A stretch of DNA of 64,000 nucleotides, taken from Tribonema minus (taxonomy: Eukaryota; Sar; Xanthophyceae; Tribonematales; Tribonemataceae). The position numbers were made by a program, and so were the translations under genes. The stretch covers positions 310,001 through 374,000 of the forward strand of contig JAFCMP010000551.1 in the NCBI GenBank assembly GCA_017506865.1. The letters run 5' to 3'. Position 1 is the stretch's first letter. Each line of letters opens with the position of its first letter. This document shows positions 25,401 through 36,714 of this stretch, piece after piece. The notes below the pieces were generated by a model, which saw only the letters and a program-made list of their open reading frames with translations, was not told the origin of the DNA and did no database searches.

Positions 25401-27494
25401 AGTCAGAAAGCTGCAGTGGCACACCTGTGTTGTGTCGCCATTGATGCACTTGCATTGCTCCTGTTGAGGCTGTTGTGTGTTGTCAACGTGGCAAGCCTGT
25501 GGCGTTGACGCCTTTGACGTAATTGCATATCGAGCATCCACATTTCTGACAGATAAATCACAATGTTCCTTGGCAATTTACGGTAACTAGAGACGTGGGC
25601 TGCAACCAACATCAGCCGACTCTATTCCTCACTATGTCGGCACCCTCGCGTGCTGCTGCGACATGCACTATGACCATTGCATTGTGTAAAACACAAACGA
25701 CGCATGGCGTGCGCCGTTCACAAATCTTCTTGTATGGCTGTCGCTGGCGGGTTGTTGCCCCAACGGCAGCAACTCATCCGCAGCACACAGTAACACTTGA
25801 CAAAACCCAAGCAGCAGCTTGCCGATGCTGACCGTCACATTGACGGCAATGTAGGGTCTTTATGGCCCGTTGCATTGCATTTCAGCAGTCATTAAGCCCC
25901 TGCACACACACAAACAGTGCTCTGCAGCGTTGTTGAGGGGAGAGCCTTGTCAGATACCATATGTGTATGCCATACCTGTGACTACACATTTCCTTTGCCG
26001 ACCTACTGCCGAGCTCAGCGGTCATGTGCCACTGAAGCGGATCGTGCAATCCTTTTTTCAAAAAGTGACGTGCAGTTTAAACCAGACGGACCAGTGGAGG
26101 CATCCAGCTGCACTGCTGATTGTGCCTGCTGCCTACTGGCTTTGTGACAGGCGTCGATGAAGTCAAGCGGATCACTGTCCCCTAAATTCTCGTTGAGTCT
26201 TTGGCGCAAATTCTTGATGCCAGTTGCCCACCTGCTTGCGCCGGGCTGCGATGAAGGACTCCAGCCAACACTCGATCGAGGCACTGATCCTTCAATCCCT
26301 GATGATTAGTGTCAACAACAAGGAATCTATCCAACACTATAGCGCGGCACTGGTCCTCTAAGTTCTTCATGAGTTAGTATTTGCAGCAAGTCCTTGATGC
26401 ACGTTGTTGCTTCTCCTGTGCAGGTGAAAACAGCGGGCAGCGTGTTGGAGGCACTGATCCTGTAATCCTTGATGATGAGTGGCAATAAGTCCATGATGCA
26501 CGCTGTTGCCTTTCCTGTGCAGGTGAAAACAGCGGGCAGCGTGTTGGGCCTGCACCCGCTCTTCTTCGGCCGCAAGGACGGCGACAGCACGCCTACAAGC
26601 ATGGCCAACGTCCTCGAGCAACTCGCACAGATGAAGGCGAAGGCTAACCTGACAGATGTGATGGATTTCGCCGAGGTATACCCCAAGAGTGCTCTGGGGA
26701 GGTGTGTTGTATCTCTCTCACCCTGCGTGTATGCCATGCGAGAGGTGACATGACGTTTCGCAAGTGACATGTAAGGCCGAATTGAGAGATGCAACGGACT
26801 CTCAAATCACTTTATCCATCCTGAGGATTCAATGGTTTTTTTCCAGGTGATCATGCACCGGATATAAATTATACGTCAAAGTACTGATCTTCAGTCAAGG
26901 CCCCCAACTACCAGTAAAATCCAAGTGCTGCGCCAGTGATTGAAAGGTAACATGATTCAACACTCAGGAAACTGAGTGGCTCCCTGGTCTTGTGAATTTT
27001 GCAAAGCGCTTGAGAAGAATAGCAGAGGATACCATTTTAAGAGGCACGTTGAAGGCACGCTTGAGTTTTGTTTCAAGGGGGTGCAGGTGCTTCCAATTGC
27101 GCTATTGCAGGTACTTCAAATTCAGAGATGCTAAATTGTACTCAACGCGCTGCAGAGTCCCTTGCTGCCGCATGGCAACTGCACACACACACATTTTTGA
27201 GTTACTGGCGCTTCTGGAGGGTGTCTTGCTAGTGTGTCAATGAGGTAGTGTATGTCTTTGGAGGATTTTGCAGCTTCTCTTTGCGCCGAAACGGGTCCTG
27301 CAAAGCCCCTAGGTCCATGAGTCAAGCGTGCACTGAATTGACGAAGCAGCAATATCAGCCATCAGCTTCACAAACATGTGCTGTCCTGCTGTTGCGTTTA
27401 ATGTCTGCAGCTTCAAGTGCGCATCAAGCGGTCGTGGCTGGTGCCTGCTACCACCGACACCACCAGCACAATATCGGGTATGCTCAGCCTCAAG
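16497..27494 (+). CDS. IRC3-like DEAH-box (SF2) helicase, 3' end unresolved
   Basis: ATP-dependent nucleic-acid helicase of the SF2 group, closest in layout to mitochondrial IRC3. Exons: 16497-16655, 17769-17839, 19210-19414, 20977-21022, 22007-22216, 22710-23018, 23386-23501, 24396-24467, 25174-25332, 26523-26675, 27411-27494, giving 528 residues with matching phases. Motifs: Walker A ATGMGKT (47-53), DEAH split across exons 3/4 (144-147), GFTATPDR (180-187), CTLCFCASVEHA, GFDAPHVNTVVMARP (373 on) and MIGRGTRPAPG (397-407), then LVDVVDNCGKHK, typical of IRC3. Intron 5 uses a GC donor (CAG|GCGAGT), required by the phase that restores Asp231. Exon 11 is supported only by phase and splice sites. 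Family members usually extend further, so the C-terminus is incomplete. The start is the first in-frame Met; a presequence may be missing. Confidence 0.88.
17420..17768 (+). repeat. Two-unit tandem repeat before helicase exon 2
   Basis: Units of about 165-190 bp (about 17421-17578 and 17590-17768) share GCTGTGCGCT.TCAT and end in TCTGCAG|AC or TTTGCAG|AC. Only a few exon bases are included, so this is the weakest echo. Confidence 0.65.
18700..19110 (+). repeat. Echo array of helicase exon 3 acceptor edge
   Basis: Three decayed copies of the exon 3 start (REELVRQAQAQLTRCGLKVGIE) at about 18713, 18835 and 19010, before the real exon at 19210. The copy at 19010 matches over about 90 bases including the acceptor (CCGCAG|GGAGGAGCTC). 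Confidence 0.88.
21765..21905 (+). repeat. Long echo of helicase exon 5
   Basis: Repeats the acceptor (GCGCAG|AGCTGGGG) and about 130 bases of exon 5, covering ELGMGS.CGGKTR through the TATP motif region (here TAMP) and ALTPFFDAVCE. The real exon starts at 22007. If spliced in, the copy would give a changed motif. Confidence 0.88.
26180..26520 (+). repeat. Echo array of helicase exon 10 acceptor edge
   Basis: The copy at about 26395-26480 repeats GTGCAG|GTGAAAACAGCGGG exactly as at the real exon (26523). Two more decayed units near 26255-26300 and 26320-26370 retain the block around GCACTGATCCT. Units are about 80-100 bp. Confidence 0.82.
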
Positions 27495-28735
27495 GTCAGT
27501 GCAAAACTGTACAAAGGTTCCTACATTGATCATTTATACAGGGGCTTTAGATCAGTGGTGGATTTTGTATGCTAAACTGCACACACTTTGCACCCAGCAC
27601 ATGGAAACAAATCGATGCATCTTGATATCTATGGAATACCACAAAATTGGTTGTATTCAGAGCAGTCCTGTCACAAAGCCATTAGAATTGTTGCATGAAC
27701 GCTGCTGAAACATACGCCTCTATTGTGACCCGCACCGAAGGAGATGCGCAGCCGATTTTGGGCACCATTGACCTCCATTCTGCTGTTATACCTGTCAGTC
27801 AAAGCTCGCTCGAAGGCTGACCTTGGCTTGGCCGGCCTCCAGTGGTGCAAGGCACAGCGCACATGAACGTATTTGTCGCCACAGCTATGACCGGCGGGTG
27901 TGACAGCATGCTCACACAAGGCGCAATGCTGTCTTCAACTTTGCTGCCGAAGATGAGCTTTGTCACATGGCTGTAATGCACAGAATGGCACATCCTCCAT
28001 CTATGGTGCATTTATATATGTTCGGGCTCCTTGTTGACAACTACAATGATGCAACTCTAGCTGCTGTCACATGGGCCGCCTTGCTGGTGTACACCAGGCC
28101 CCAGGGGCTGGATACTCTACCCCACAGAGCACCTTTGCTATAGGACATATAAGTTGGCGTATTGTGCTTCTCACTGTGACTCAACTGAGAGAGCGCACTT
28201 TGCGGCAGTCTGTGCAGCACATGTCTGTGTGCGAAGCGGGCTTATGTTGTATGTTCTTCGAGGCGATGTGTGCCCAACACTTGGTAATTGTACTACGCAC
28301 AGTTCTAGACTTTCAAGAATCGTGAGAGCGCCAGGGCTCCTGGCTTTGGCTGCATAACCTAAACAGATCTGAGGACCTTACAAGGCCTGCATGACCCCTA
28401 CTTGTGGCACTGATGAATATGATGGCCAGCTCATACTTGGCAATGCATGCCCTGGCTTCAACACAGTATACATTGGTATTACATCCTCACTGTCACAGCC
28501 CTTGTCGGTACTGTGTGATGCTTTCCTGGCGAAGGGCAATTTCTTTTCTCACGGAGGCTGCGAGCGTGCTCACAGGGATGCTACAACTAGTGGTTACTTC
28601 GCAAGACTTTGCTGTGTCTCTGCTGAGACTGCTTGACCACTCAGACGCTGCACACAGTCTCAGCCGCATTACCACGGGTCTGCCGGTCGCTGAGAAGCGA
28701 TGCCTGTTGCGGTCATATGCATCCCTCACTTCCAG
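27495..28735 (+). other. Between helicase exon 11 and the TULIP-like exon; no assigned gene
   Basis: May contain the last helicase exons; I could not fix any. A plus frame at 28450-28730 is open and helical in character but lacks clear splice partners and motif matches. Confidence 0.3.
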
Positions 28736-29735
28736 GATTTGAAAATTGGCACGCGGGTGAAAGGAGTGAAGGTGCAGATAGTGAGCGTGGGCACGGACAA
28801 GGCGATCAAAGACCCAAGGCTTTCTTGGCGTGACGTCCGGCTTGAAATGTCAGGGGGGGCAGGCTTGATTGTCGAAGGCGATTTAACATGGTCATGGCGT
28901 GCTCATCAGGCGAAAGATGTCAACGATGACCAGCTGTACTGCGGTGCGTGGTATACGCTCGCTGCCAGAGTCAAGAAGGTGAGCCAAGCATCGTACTGTA
29001 CTGCCATGGTCACAGCCTTAAAGTGCCAGTAGCCTTGTCAATGAGATGTTGAAAGCATGTCTCCTGATGAGTGCCTCGCCAAATCTAAACTCAACTCGAA
29101 GTACGCACAAGTGTGGCACATGTGCATGCTGGGGAGTAGGCAATACTGTTGAGAGTGTGATGTGCTTGTTGATGGCTTGCAGATTGTCCAATGTCTCAAA
29201 CCTCTTTTCTCTCTGTATTGTCGACCGATGCACTAATCATATTTCTTCATCAACGCATCGGGCAGGCTAGCGATGCTGTTTTGGTACCAAGAAACTTTTG
29301 TGCTGCCGTTCGTATGTGTTTCATTGTAGTGACAGCTGAGGTAGGTGGGGGACAGCTTCTCAAAACTACACTGCAAAACACCGCAGCATGATCTGACAAT
29401 TTGATGCTGCTTTAGGTGGTACATTTGATGTACGCAGTGGTCATGATGGCAGCTTTTGGATAGCAAGTTCAATGTCAATTGTGAATCAGAGAGCGTGCAG
29501 GTGACACTTTACTGCCTCCGCTGCGCAATACTCGCATCGTGTCAGCAGCTGTACATCCCAATCATCACCGCTCACTCTTGACTATATCCCTACACCATAT
29601 TCTGACAATTTGTCGCCTGTACGTTATGATGCCTAATCCTAATGCTCACTGGTTGGTACCTGTCAGGTCATCGCAGAAACGCGCACGGTGTGGGTGCATC
29701 ATTGCCGTCTGGAGCTGTGCGACGACGAGAGATGA
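28736..29735 (+). CDS. Possible BPI/LBP-like (TULIP) lipid-binding protein, partial
   Basis: A candidate exon at 28736-28978 has acceptor CACTTCCAG|GATTTG and donor AAGAAG|GTGAGC. It encodes 81 residues including KIGTRVKGVKVQIVSVGTD, DVRLEMSGGAGLIVEGDLTW and YTLAARVKK. The pattern of alternating beta strands followed by a G-x-(L/I)-x-x-x-W turn resembles the N-terminal barrel of BPI/LBP proteins. A second possible exon, 29667-29735 (VIAETRTVWVHHCRLELCDD, stop), joins in phase and supplies the Cys-containing strand expected next. No signal peptide exon was found. A chance open frame is a real alternative. Confidence 0.33.
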
Positions 29736-31670
29736 GCCAGCCGACCACCGCTGTCAAAGCATCACTTCAAGTTGTGACGTTGCCACGCTGTTAGCAATGA
29801 ATAGAGCCCATGGCAACAGCAACTCGTCGTGTGGGCTGGGTGCCATGTTGGGCACTGCTGCACCGGCTGCGTTGAGCAGTGCTACAGTATTCAGAGCATG
29901 CCCAGCATGCAATGGGGGGGAGGGGATGGACATTGAATCTGTTCAACAGCGTGGTCAGAGGATGCCATCGGAACGTGGCAAAGTTCCCTGCAGCCGCCGA
30001 CTCTACCTGACGCGGTGCGTGACAGTGCTCCCCCAGGCTGTCGACAACACCAGCAAACGGAATGCTGCAGGCGGCCGCCACATCGCTGCTCAGAGCGATA
30101 CCATCACGCAGCATGACTGCAGACTCTGGACGAGACGCTCACGTCATGCCACTGATCTCAGAGTATGTCTGCGTTAAGTTGAAAGCCTTGATGCTCAGCA
30201 GAGCTTGAGATGTGCCAGCGCTCTCAGATGCGTCACGCATCGGCATTGAGCTTTGACAGCAGCTCTTCTTTGGCGCTGTGACATGCTGCTGTACCCAAGT
30301 GGTAACGGTCTTGCACGACAGTGGTGTTTGCAGTATGCTGCAGCAGGTGGCACTTGCATCTACTGAGGGCTGCATCATAGCAAGGGAGTGTCGCCACAGA
30401 GGAGGTCTGTGCCTCTGCAACTCTGCGAAGTGCATGCATGCATGTGCCAACGCTCCACCTGCACCCACAGACCTAATACCAAAAAGGAATCAGATCACAA
30501 TGACGTGCTGAAATGCCCCATGTCACACGTGCGATGCTGGTGCTGCTTGCGTCCCTTGTGTAAAATGGCCCACAAGTCACCATGAGATTTAGTGTCTGCA
30601 GTGTCGGATGTATTCTTGCTTTGCATGCCATTTTAAAGAGGGAAGCCCATACGTAAGTACATACCGAATGTGACCACCTTCCATGCAGCTGCAGGCAACA
30701 CTTCAATGTTACGTTACGCTGGCTACTGTCCTTGCCTGACTATGTAGCCTGTAATGTGTGCAGCACCATGCGTGAGCCGGATTGGCCTGGAGCTTGCGTA
30801 CACCTCAAACTTTGAAGCCTACTAGTAAGCACCTACCAGGCCTGGTCTGGCTGGGGTTGGTGCGCCCGAAGGCCTATATGATTGCCCACAGCACAGCGGA
30901 GCAGGAAAAGTGGCAGTCACAGTATTGACACAGATCCCAGATGGTATTGATTCATCTGGTTCATATGATATCAATGCAGTGATGACTTCAGAAGTAGCCA
31001 TGCCACTGCTGTCTGGGGCAGCTCGACACTATGTCATGCGCGTGCTGCGGCTTCACGCTTGGTTGCGAACATGCTGTAGCATGCTGTGAACATACAACAC
31101 TTTGACATGTGTGATATCGTACAGGGCATTGTGTTAACCTTCTATGAATCCATGAATCAAGTCAGACGCAGCATTGTGATACTACCTACAGGCATCACAT
31201 GCAGCATGCTGCGGTAGCTGTAGACTTGCGCTACGTGCTGATGCGCATATGACACTTCACGTGATGCTTTCTACACAAGCTTTGCACCCACTCATCATGG
31301 CAGGCAAAGCGGGCGAGGTGTGATGGTGTACGTGCACAAACTCTGCAGTCAACAAGACAGCACAAGCAACACCTCACAAGCAGTTCCGAAGCACATATTG
31401 CAGCCAGACAGTCCAGTCACAATAGCCACGAATGACAGACGCAACAGCAGCATGCTGACTTCAAGTTGCATGCAGGTAAAATCAACCAGGAGCACCTTTT
31501 CGGTGACTCATCTGAGTCATGGTCATGAGCGGTGGCATTATCGAATGGATCAGAAACCTACCGCCAGAAAAAGCTCCCTCTCTACAAGTGCATGGTCTGA
31601 TGCTGATATAGGTGCCCCATTTGTACGTGTGCTACATGGCCTGCCATCGTTGATTATTACGCCATGGACC
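29736..31670. other. Intergenic region; right part is 3' flank of Armadillo copy A
   Basis: No gene recognised at 29736-31200. From about 31200 the sequence resembles the 3' flank of Armadillo copy C (around 37680-38040; shared blocks such as CAGCACAAGCAACRC), so the duplicated unit extends past the coding part. Confidence 0.5.
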
Positions 31671-33137
31671 TCATTCGCTCGACGTGTTTGCCGCACCCGC
31701 TGCGGCAGCAAGCCGATCTAAAGCTAGCTGCGCCGCCCGTGCTGCTGCGATCTCATTTTTACGGCATCTGGGAATGGCCTTTGTTACTGCTTCGTGAGCG
31801 CCTGCAGCGGTGAGCAGGGCTGCTGCACCAGCAGCAGCGCTCAGGCTGCATATCGTGCGAAGCGCCGAGGTCAACAGTTCAAAACGGCCAGAAGGCGGCT
31901 TGAGCAGCACTGCTTTCAGCGCGGCTGTCGCGACCTCAAACGCACCTGCCTGAACAAGACTTAGAGCCACGGCCTGGGAGTGTGACTCACCAGCTGCGGC
32001 CAGCGCTGCGAGCGCCTCCAGGCGAGAGTACTCCCAGTACCAACATGTCTCATCAGACTCCTGAACGTCCGTGTGCAGCCGCACAGCCGTCACGACGACT
32101 TCGCATGCGCCTGTCGTAGAGAGCCTGGCGCTGTCGGCGGGCGCGCTGGCCGCAAGTGCTGCTATCGCCAACATTGCAGCCGAGAGAACCCACGTGCATT
32201 TGGAGTCTGCACTCAGCATCCTGCCTCTGGTGCAGTGCTTGTCGACAGCCGCCATGATGGCTTCAGCGACGCCTGCTGCCAGGAGTTGTGCAGCATTGCC
32301 GCTGTCATGCGCCAGCGCTGTCAAACCTTTGAGCATATGGGAAGCAGCGTAGCCTGTGGTGGACGCAGCGAGCGCCTCCATAAGTGCATTGCCTGCGCCA
32401 GCATTAAGGAACTGCTGCGCAATGGCGGCACCACCGGCGGTGTTGCGCTCGGTCATGCTTGTAATTGATGACGCAACAGACTGCAGGCCCTCATGAGCGA
32501 TGTCAATGCGCATGGCGGCAACGACTGCTTGCGCAACCTGCACTGCATGAAGCCGCTGCGGCAAGGTGACGTCTACTGGCCCGTAACGACATACAGCCAT
32601 GGCGGCCAATGCGTACAGGGCCTGACGCGGCACCATCTGGTGCTGTATGTGTGCTCGCAGCGCCTCGGCTAGAACGTCAATGGCGCCAGCTGCCGCCGAC
32701 TTGACCGCTCGTGCAACTTCTGGAGAACGGATATTAAAATCAAGAGTTGCCATGGCGGAACCTGCGGCGTCCCTGAACATCAGCATCGTCAGCGTGTGTG
32801 CGCATGGTAGCTATCAGTGCCGTGCCGATGCCAGCGTCTGAAATCTGCAGCAGTTCGCGGAGCATTTAATCGCTAGGCTGCGGACTGCTCGAAGCCCTGC
32901 TGCCTGAACGGTGGCATTAGGGCGGTGCGTGACAAGAGCGGTGACCAGCGCGGCACATGCTCCTGCCTGACCCAGCCTGTTCCTGAAGTCAATGTTGTCT
33001 ACGTCGTTCTGAATTTGCGCACATATCGCATGGGCACCCCATACCTGGATGCTGGCATCATCGGGAAAGGATAGCATCATCCGCGCCACCTGCGCCTCAA
33101 ACGTCAAAGCTGCGTGCGCCTGCGCCCCATCGTCCAT
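31671..33137 (-). pseudogene. Armadillo-repeat protein, copy A (MDDG type), disrupted
   Basis: About 485 residues of Armadillo/HEAT-like alpha-solenoid with roughly 42-residue repeats such as GACAALVTALVTHRPNATVQ and AAQLLAAGVAEAIMAAVDKH; probably a protein-binding scaffold, function unknown. Starts MDDGAQAHAAL and ends AANTSSE. Compared with copies C and G, one base is missing after CRFQ (about 32838), which leads to a stop, and one extra base about 60 bases on restores the frame at LMFRDAAGSAMATL. The gene lies head-to-head with copy B across 33138-33683. Confidence 0.8.
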
Positions 33138-33249
33138 GATGGCAGCTCCCTTCTCTGAGCTTCCAAATCTGCTCCTCAATCTACAAGCTGGCAGCTAACG
33201 AATCGATGCTTTGAAGAGCGTCCGAGAGAATTTCGAAAGATGATCCGAT

Positions 33250-33263
33250 CTTCAAACTTGAAG
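33250..33263. promoter_or_regulatory. Conserved palindrome CTTCAA-AC-TTGAAG between copies A and B
   Basis: Perfect 6+6 palindrome with a 2-base spacer, 113 bp upstream of the copy A start. The same palindrome with a different spacer occurs upstream of C, F and G. Candidate site for a dimeric regulator of the divergent pair; inference from conservation and position. Confidence 0.6.
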
Positions 33264-33310
33264 AATTTCTAATCTGCAGGAAACGGCGAGGGGCTGGTTG
33301 CTTTGATCAG

Positions 33311-33612
33311 GTGAGTCTCCGTCACCTTTCTGTGGTCACTTTACATCTCAAACGTCTCCTGACCCCAAACTGCCGTGGCAGCATGTTTGTTTGCACTTTT
33401 CACCGCTTCACGTCTCCTGAACCTGAACACGCAGCGTTGCCGTCGTCGTACTCTTCAACAAAGTGCTGTGCCAGAGTGTCCGTGCCACGAGTTGCAGCAG
33501 ACGCGCCTGTGTAGTGGTTCTGCCAATTTTTGCTGCTCAAGCCTCAAGGCAAACCAAACAACCGCACCAGTTACAGGCAGCGCTGGCTGGCAGCTTGCGT
33601 TGCTGCCCGCAG
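33311..33612 (+). other. Leader intron of Armadillo copy B
   Basis: Donor CAG|GTGAGTCTCC and acceptor CCCGCAG|GTTCCGCAC frame a 302-bp intron in the 5' leader, 71 bp before the ATG. Both splice sites are conserved in copies D and E (218 and 220 bp there), which supports a real transcript for the MDAG-type genes. Confidence 0.7.
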
Positions 33613-33683
33613 GTTCCGCACAACGAGCTTCCTACTAGCTTATTTGCACTGCGGTCAACTTGTTGGGGAGGTGACAGATAGCC

Positions 33684-35147
33684 ATGGACGCTGGGCCCCA
33701 GCTACATGCGGCTGCGGCGTGGGAGGAGCAGGTGGCGCGGATGATGCGGTCCTTTCCCAACGATGCCAGCATCCAGGTGTGGGCTGCCCGTGCTATCAGT
33801 GCGCTGACAGTGGACGAACAAAATGATAGTGCCGTTCAGCGCAGCTTGGGGCAGGCGGGAGCATGTTCTGCACTGGTGTCCGCTTTTGTCAAGCACCGCT
33901 CTAACGCCAGCGTTCAGGTAGCAGGCCTTGAAGCAGTGTGCATCCTAGCTGAAGGCTGCACTGCAAACTGCTGCATGTTTCAGGATGCTGGCGTTGGCAT
34001 GGCTCTGGCAGCTGCCATGCGCACGCACGCTGCCGATGCCGGTCTTCAAGCAGTCGCATGTATGGCGCTGGCAAGCCTTGTTGGTGCTGCCGGCTCTGCA
34101 GGAGACGCCTGTGCATTTCAGTTTGCGACAGCTGGCGCCACTGATGCTCTGCTTGCAGCGGTGCGAGCACACTTACGGTACTCAACAGCCTGAGTGCCGC
34201 GCCAGGCCCTATATGCACTGGGCGCCATGGCTGTGCGCCCTAACGAGCCAGCAGCCGTCACCTTGTCGCACAGGCGTCATGCAGCGCAGGTGGTGCAAGC
34301 GATCGTTGCTGCCATGCGCATTGACGTCACTCACCAGGACCTGCAGGCCGCTGCTGCGACGGCAATTGAGAGGATAATGGAGCACAACAACAATGGCGGT
34401 GCCGCCATCGCACAGCAGCTTCTTGGCGCGGCTGCAGGCAATGCACTCATGGAGGCGCTGGCAGTGGCCACGAGAGACGGCGCAGCTGCCCCTGTTCTCC
34501 TAGCGTTGGCAGCACTGGCGTCTCATGGCGTCAGCGCTGCACAGTTCTTGGCAGCGGGCGCCGCGGAGGCCATCATGGCGGCTGTCGCCAAGCATCGTAG
34601 AGGCAAGCCCAGGTTGCCATATGAAGATATTTGCCGCACTGAGGTGCAGTCGGCTGCGATGTCGGCGATTGCAGCACTTGCGGCGAGTGCCCCCGCAGAC
34701 AGCGCCAGGCTCTGTGCTGCGGGCGCCTGTGAGGCGGCCGTGACGACAGTGCCGGTGTACGTGAACAGACTGTACGCTCATAGTCAGTACTGCGATTTGC
34801 TGGACAAGGGGCTGCAGGCACTAGCAGCACTTGCCTCAGCAGCTGAGTCACACTCGCAAGCCGTGGCTCTCAGTCTTGTGCAGGCAGGAGCGTGTGAGGC
34901 GGCAACAGCTGCCCTCAATATGGTGCTGCCTCCTTGGAGCAGCGAAAAAATGTTGACCTCGGCGTTGCGCACGATATGCGGGCTGAGCGCTGATGCAGGT
35001 GCAGCAGCACGGCTCAGAGCCGCAGGCGCCTGCGAAGCAGTAACTAGTGCCATTCCCAGATGCTCCAATTGTCCAGACGCAGCTCGAGCGGCTCAGCTGG
35101 CTCTAGATCGGCTTGCTGCAGGTGCTGCAAACGTGTCAAGCGAATGA
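33684..35147 (+). pseudogene. Armadillo-repeat protein, copy B (MDAG type), one in-frame stop
   Basis: Starts MDAGPQLHAAAAWEEQVARMM and ends AANVSSE, about 488 codons of Armadillo-type repeats (GACSALVSAFVKHRSNASVQ, GGAAIAQQLLGAAAGNALMEAL). A single in-frame TGA at 34191-34193 follows LRYSTA; copy E reads STVPRQALYALG there. The stop comes from a 6-base insertion (CCTGAG), so the frame is otherwise open to the end. It is the least damaged copy. Divergent from copy A; closest relative is copy E. Confidence 0.82.
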
Positions 35148-35879
35148 GGATCACAGCGCAGGAAGCAACAACGACACGTCTGTGTCACACGGTAACACGC
35201 GCACAGAAGAGACATGCCATAAAATTTCGAGAACTCTTCGTTTGCAAGTGTGTCTTGGACTCATTCTGTCATTCAGATGCGTACATGGCTGCACATCAGG
35301 CCATGACTCAATCAGCTCATGAGGACACTGTGGCACGCAGACTTGACCATGTCAGTGCGCTTTATGCTGATGTTTGTTTTATGTGGACGTTCAAGTTGTA
35401 TGTGCTGCAAGGGCATTGTCACTACACCGTTTACCTGCTCCAACCAATTGAGTTGATTGCTGGTAGTATGGCGCTTGCATTGTCATGTTGGCTGCAGAGC
35501 ATGGTCACACACGACATCACACCTCACTCCTGCATCTGATCCGTGCACCTGACATGTGCACAGTCTTGTGTGACGGTAAGGAGTGGCATCACATTGCTTG
35601 CGGTACCTGCATGTTGGCATTGTCATTGCTGGTGGCATGAGGTGTTTCCTAAGCTGCTGCATGTAGTTGCGATTGACACCGATTGACACATGATCTTATG
35701 GCATGTATGTTTTGTATTGTGACGAATGGGCTTTCTTAGTGAATGTGTGCGGATTGCGACGATCATGATGGTGCGCAGTCTGTCTTGTCACGAAACACTA
35801 TCCGTCGCCTCTTGGATTCATGCATTGTGCTATGCGCATATATGTACATAGGGCAACTTGGGAAAATAATTCATCATCA
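35148..35879. other. 3' flank of Armadillo copy B
   Basis: No gene. The stretch around 35730-35880 is an inverted counterpart of 58600-58750 (shared ATTGCGAYGATGATGGTGCGC and the AACTTGGGAAAA block), so it belongs to the duplicated unit. A LINE interrupts it at 35890. Confidence 0.65.
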
Positions 35880-35889
35880 AGTACTGTAC

Positions 35890-36704
35890 TTTTTATTAAT
35901 TCTCGCTCAGGGCGCGAAAAAGCCCAGATGATTGGCATCTAGCTGTAAGGAATCTACATGTCGTATGACAGTCTGAAAGTGTCGCAACGACAACCACTCA
36001 AACGCCGCCGCCGCCAAATGGCATCTTGGGGTCCTCCCCTACGTCCTCCTCCATGTGCCCCCCACCCCTGGATTCTGCCATGTGTGTCATGACACGGCCA
36101 GAGTACGCCATGTGGAGCGCTGCCGACAGTGCCGAGCGTAAGCGCGCCAGGGTGATGCCCTTGAGAGCTTTAGGGCGCGCTCCTCCGGGCACTGACATCC
36201 TGCTGGCATACTCCGTCGCCACAGCCTCCAGCAGCTTCCGCCCCTGCTCCCCGATGCTGCCAAATGACCCTATTGCCAAAGTGGCAAGTTTGTAGCAATT
36301 CTGATCATAATGACCAGAATAGTGGGTAGTCTTGGCGGCCTCTTGGTTGCGGCAGCATCGCTCGGGGTCTGCTGCAGTCTTCGCCGCCCGCGACGCCACC
36401 TGTGCCTCGAAGCAGGTAACGTCCACCATGAGCGGTAGGTGGCGTGTCGGGTCGTCGTAGCCGGTCACCGGGAAGGCGTCGGCAGGCAGCACGATGTCCA
36501 TCCTGCGACTCCCCGGCGGCCCGGCGGACCCCAGAAACGGCGTGTAGTCCTCATCCACCAGTCCCGTTTTGAGGTATTGCCGCAGGATGCGCTGCGTGGC
36601 CCTCTTGACGCTATTGTGGACGATGGTGTCGTGCGCCTTGACGCGTGGCGCTTGACACAGCCGTGCATGCAGGGTGCCGCCCGGCGACTTCCCGCACAGC
36701 TTGC
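35890..36704 (-). mobile_element. 5'-truncated LINE with CCHC knuckle and restriction-like endonuclease-type domain (family 1)
   Basis: 815 bp flanked by the 10-bp target duplication AGTACTGTAC (35880-35889 and 36705-36714). The paralogous unit at 58.6 kb has the site without insertion. On the minus strand the frame runs from the truncation point to a stop at 35998: a zinc knuckle CKLCGKSPGGTLHARLC (C-x2-C-x8-H-x3-C), then RRMDIVLP, LMVDVTC and a downstream KTTHY. This is the order seen at the C-terminus of R2-type LINEs with a PD-(D/E)XK-like nuclease. The 3' tail ends CGAGAATTAATAAAA immediately before genomic GTAC. Reverse transcriptase is missing; the frame itself shows no break. Confidence 0.83.
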
Positions 36705-36714
36705 AGTACTGTAC

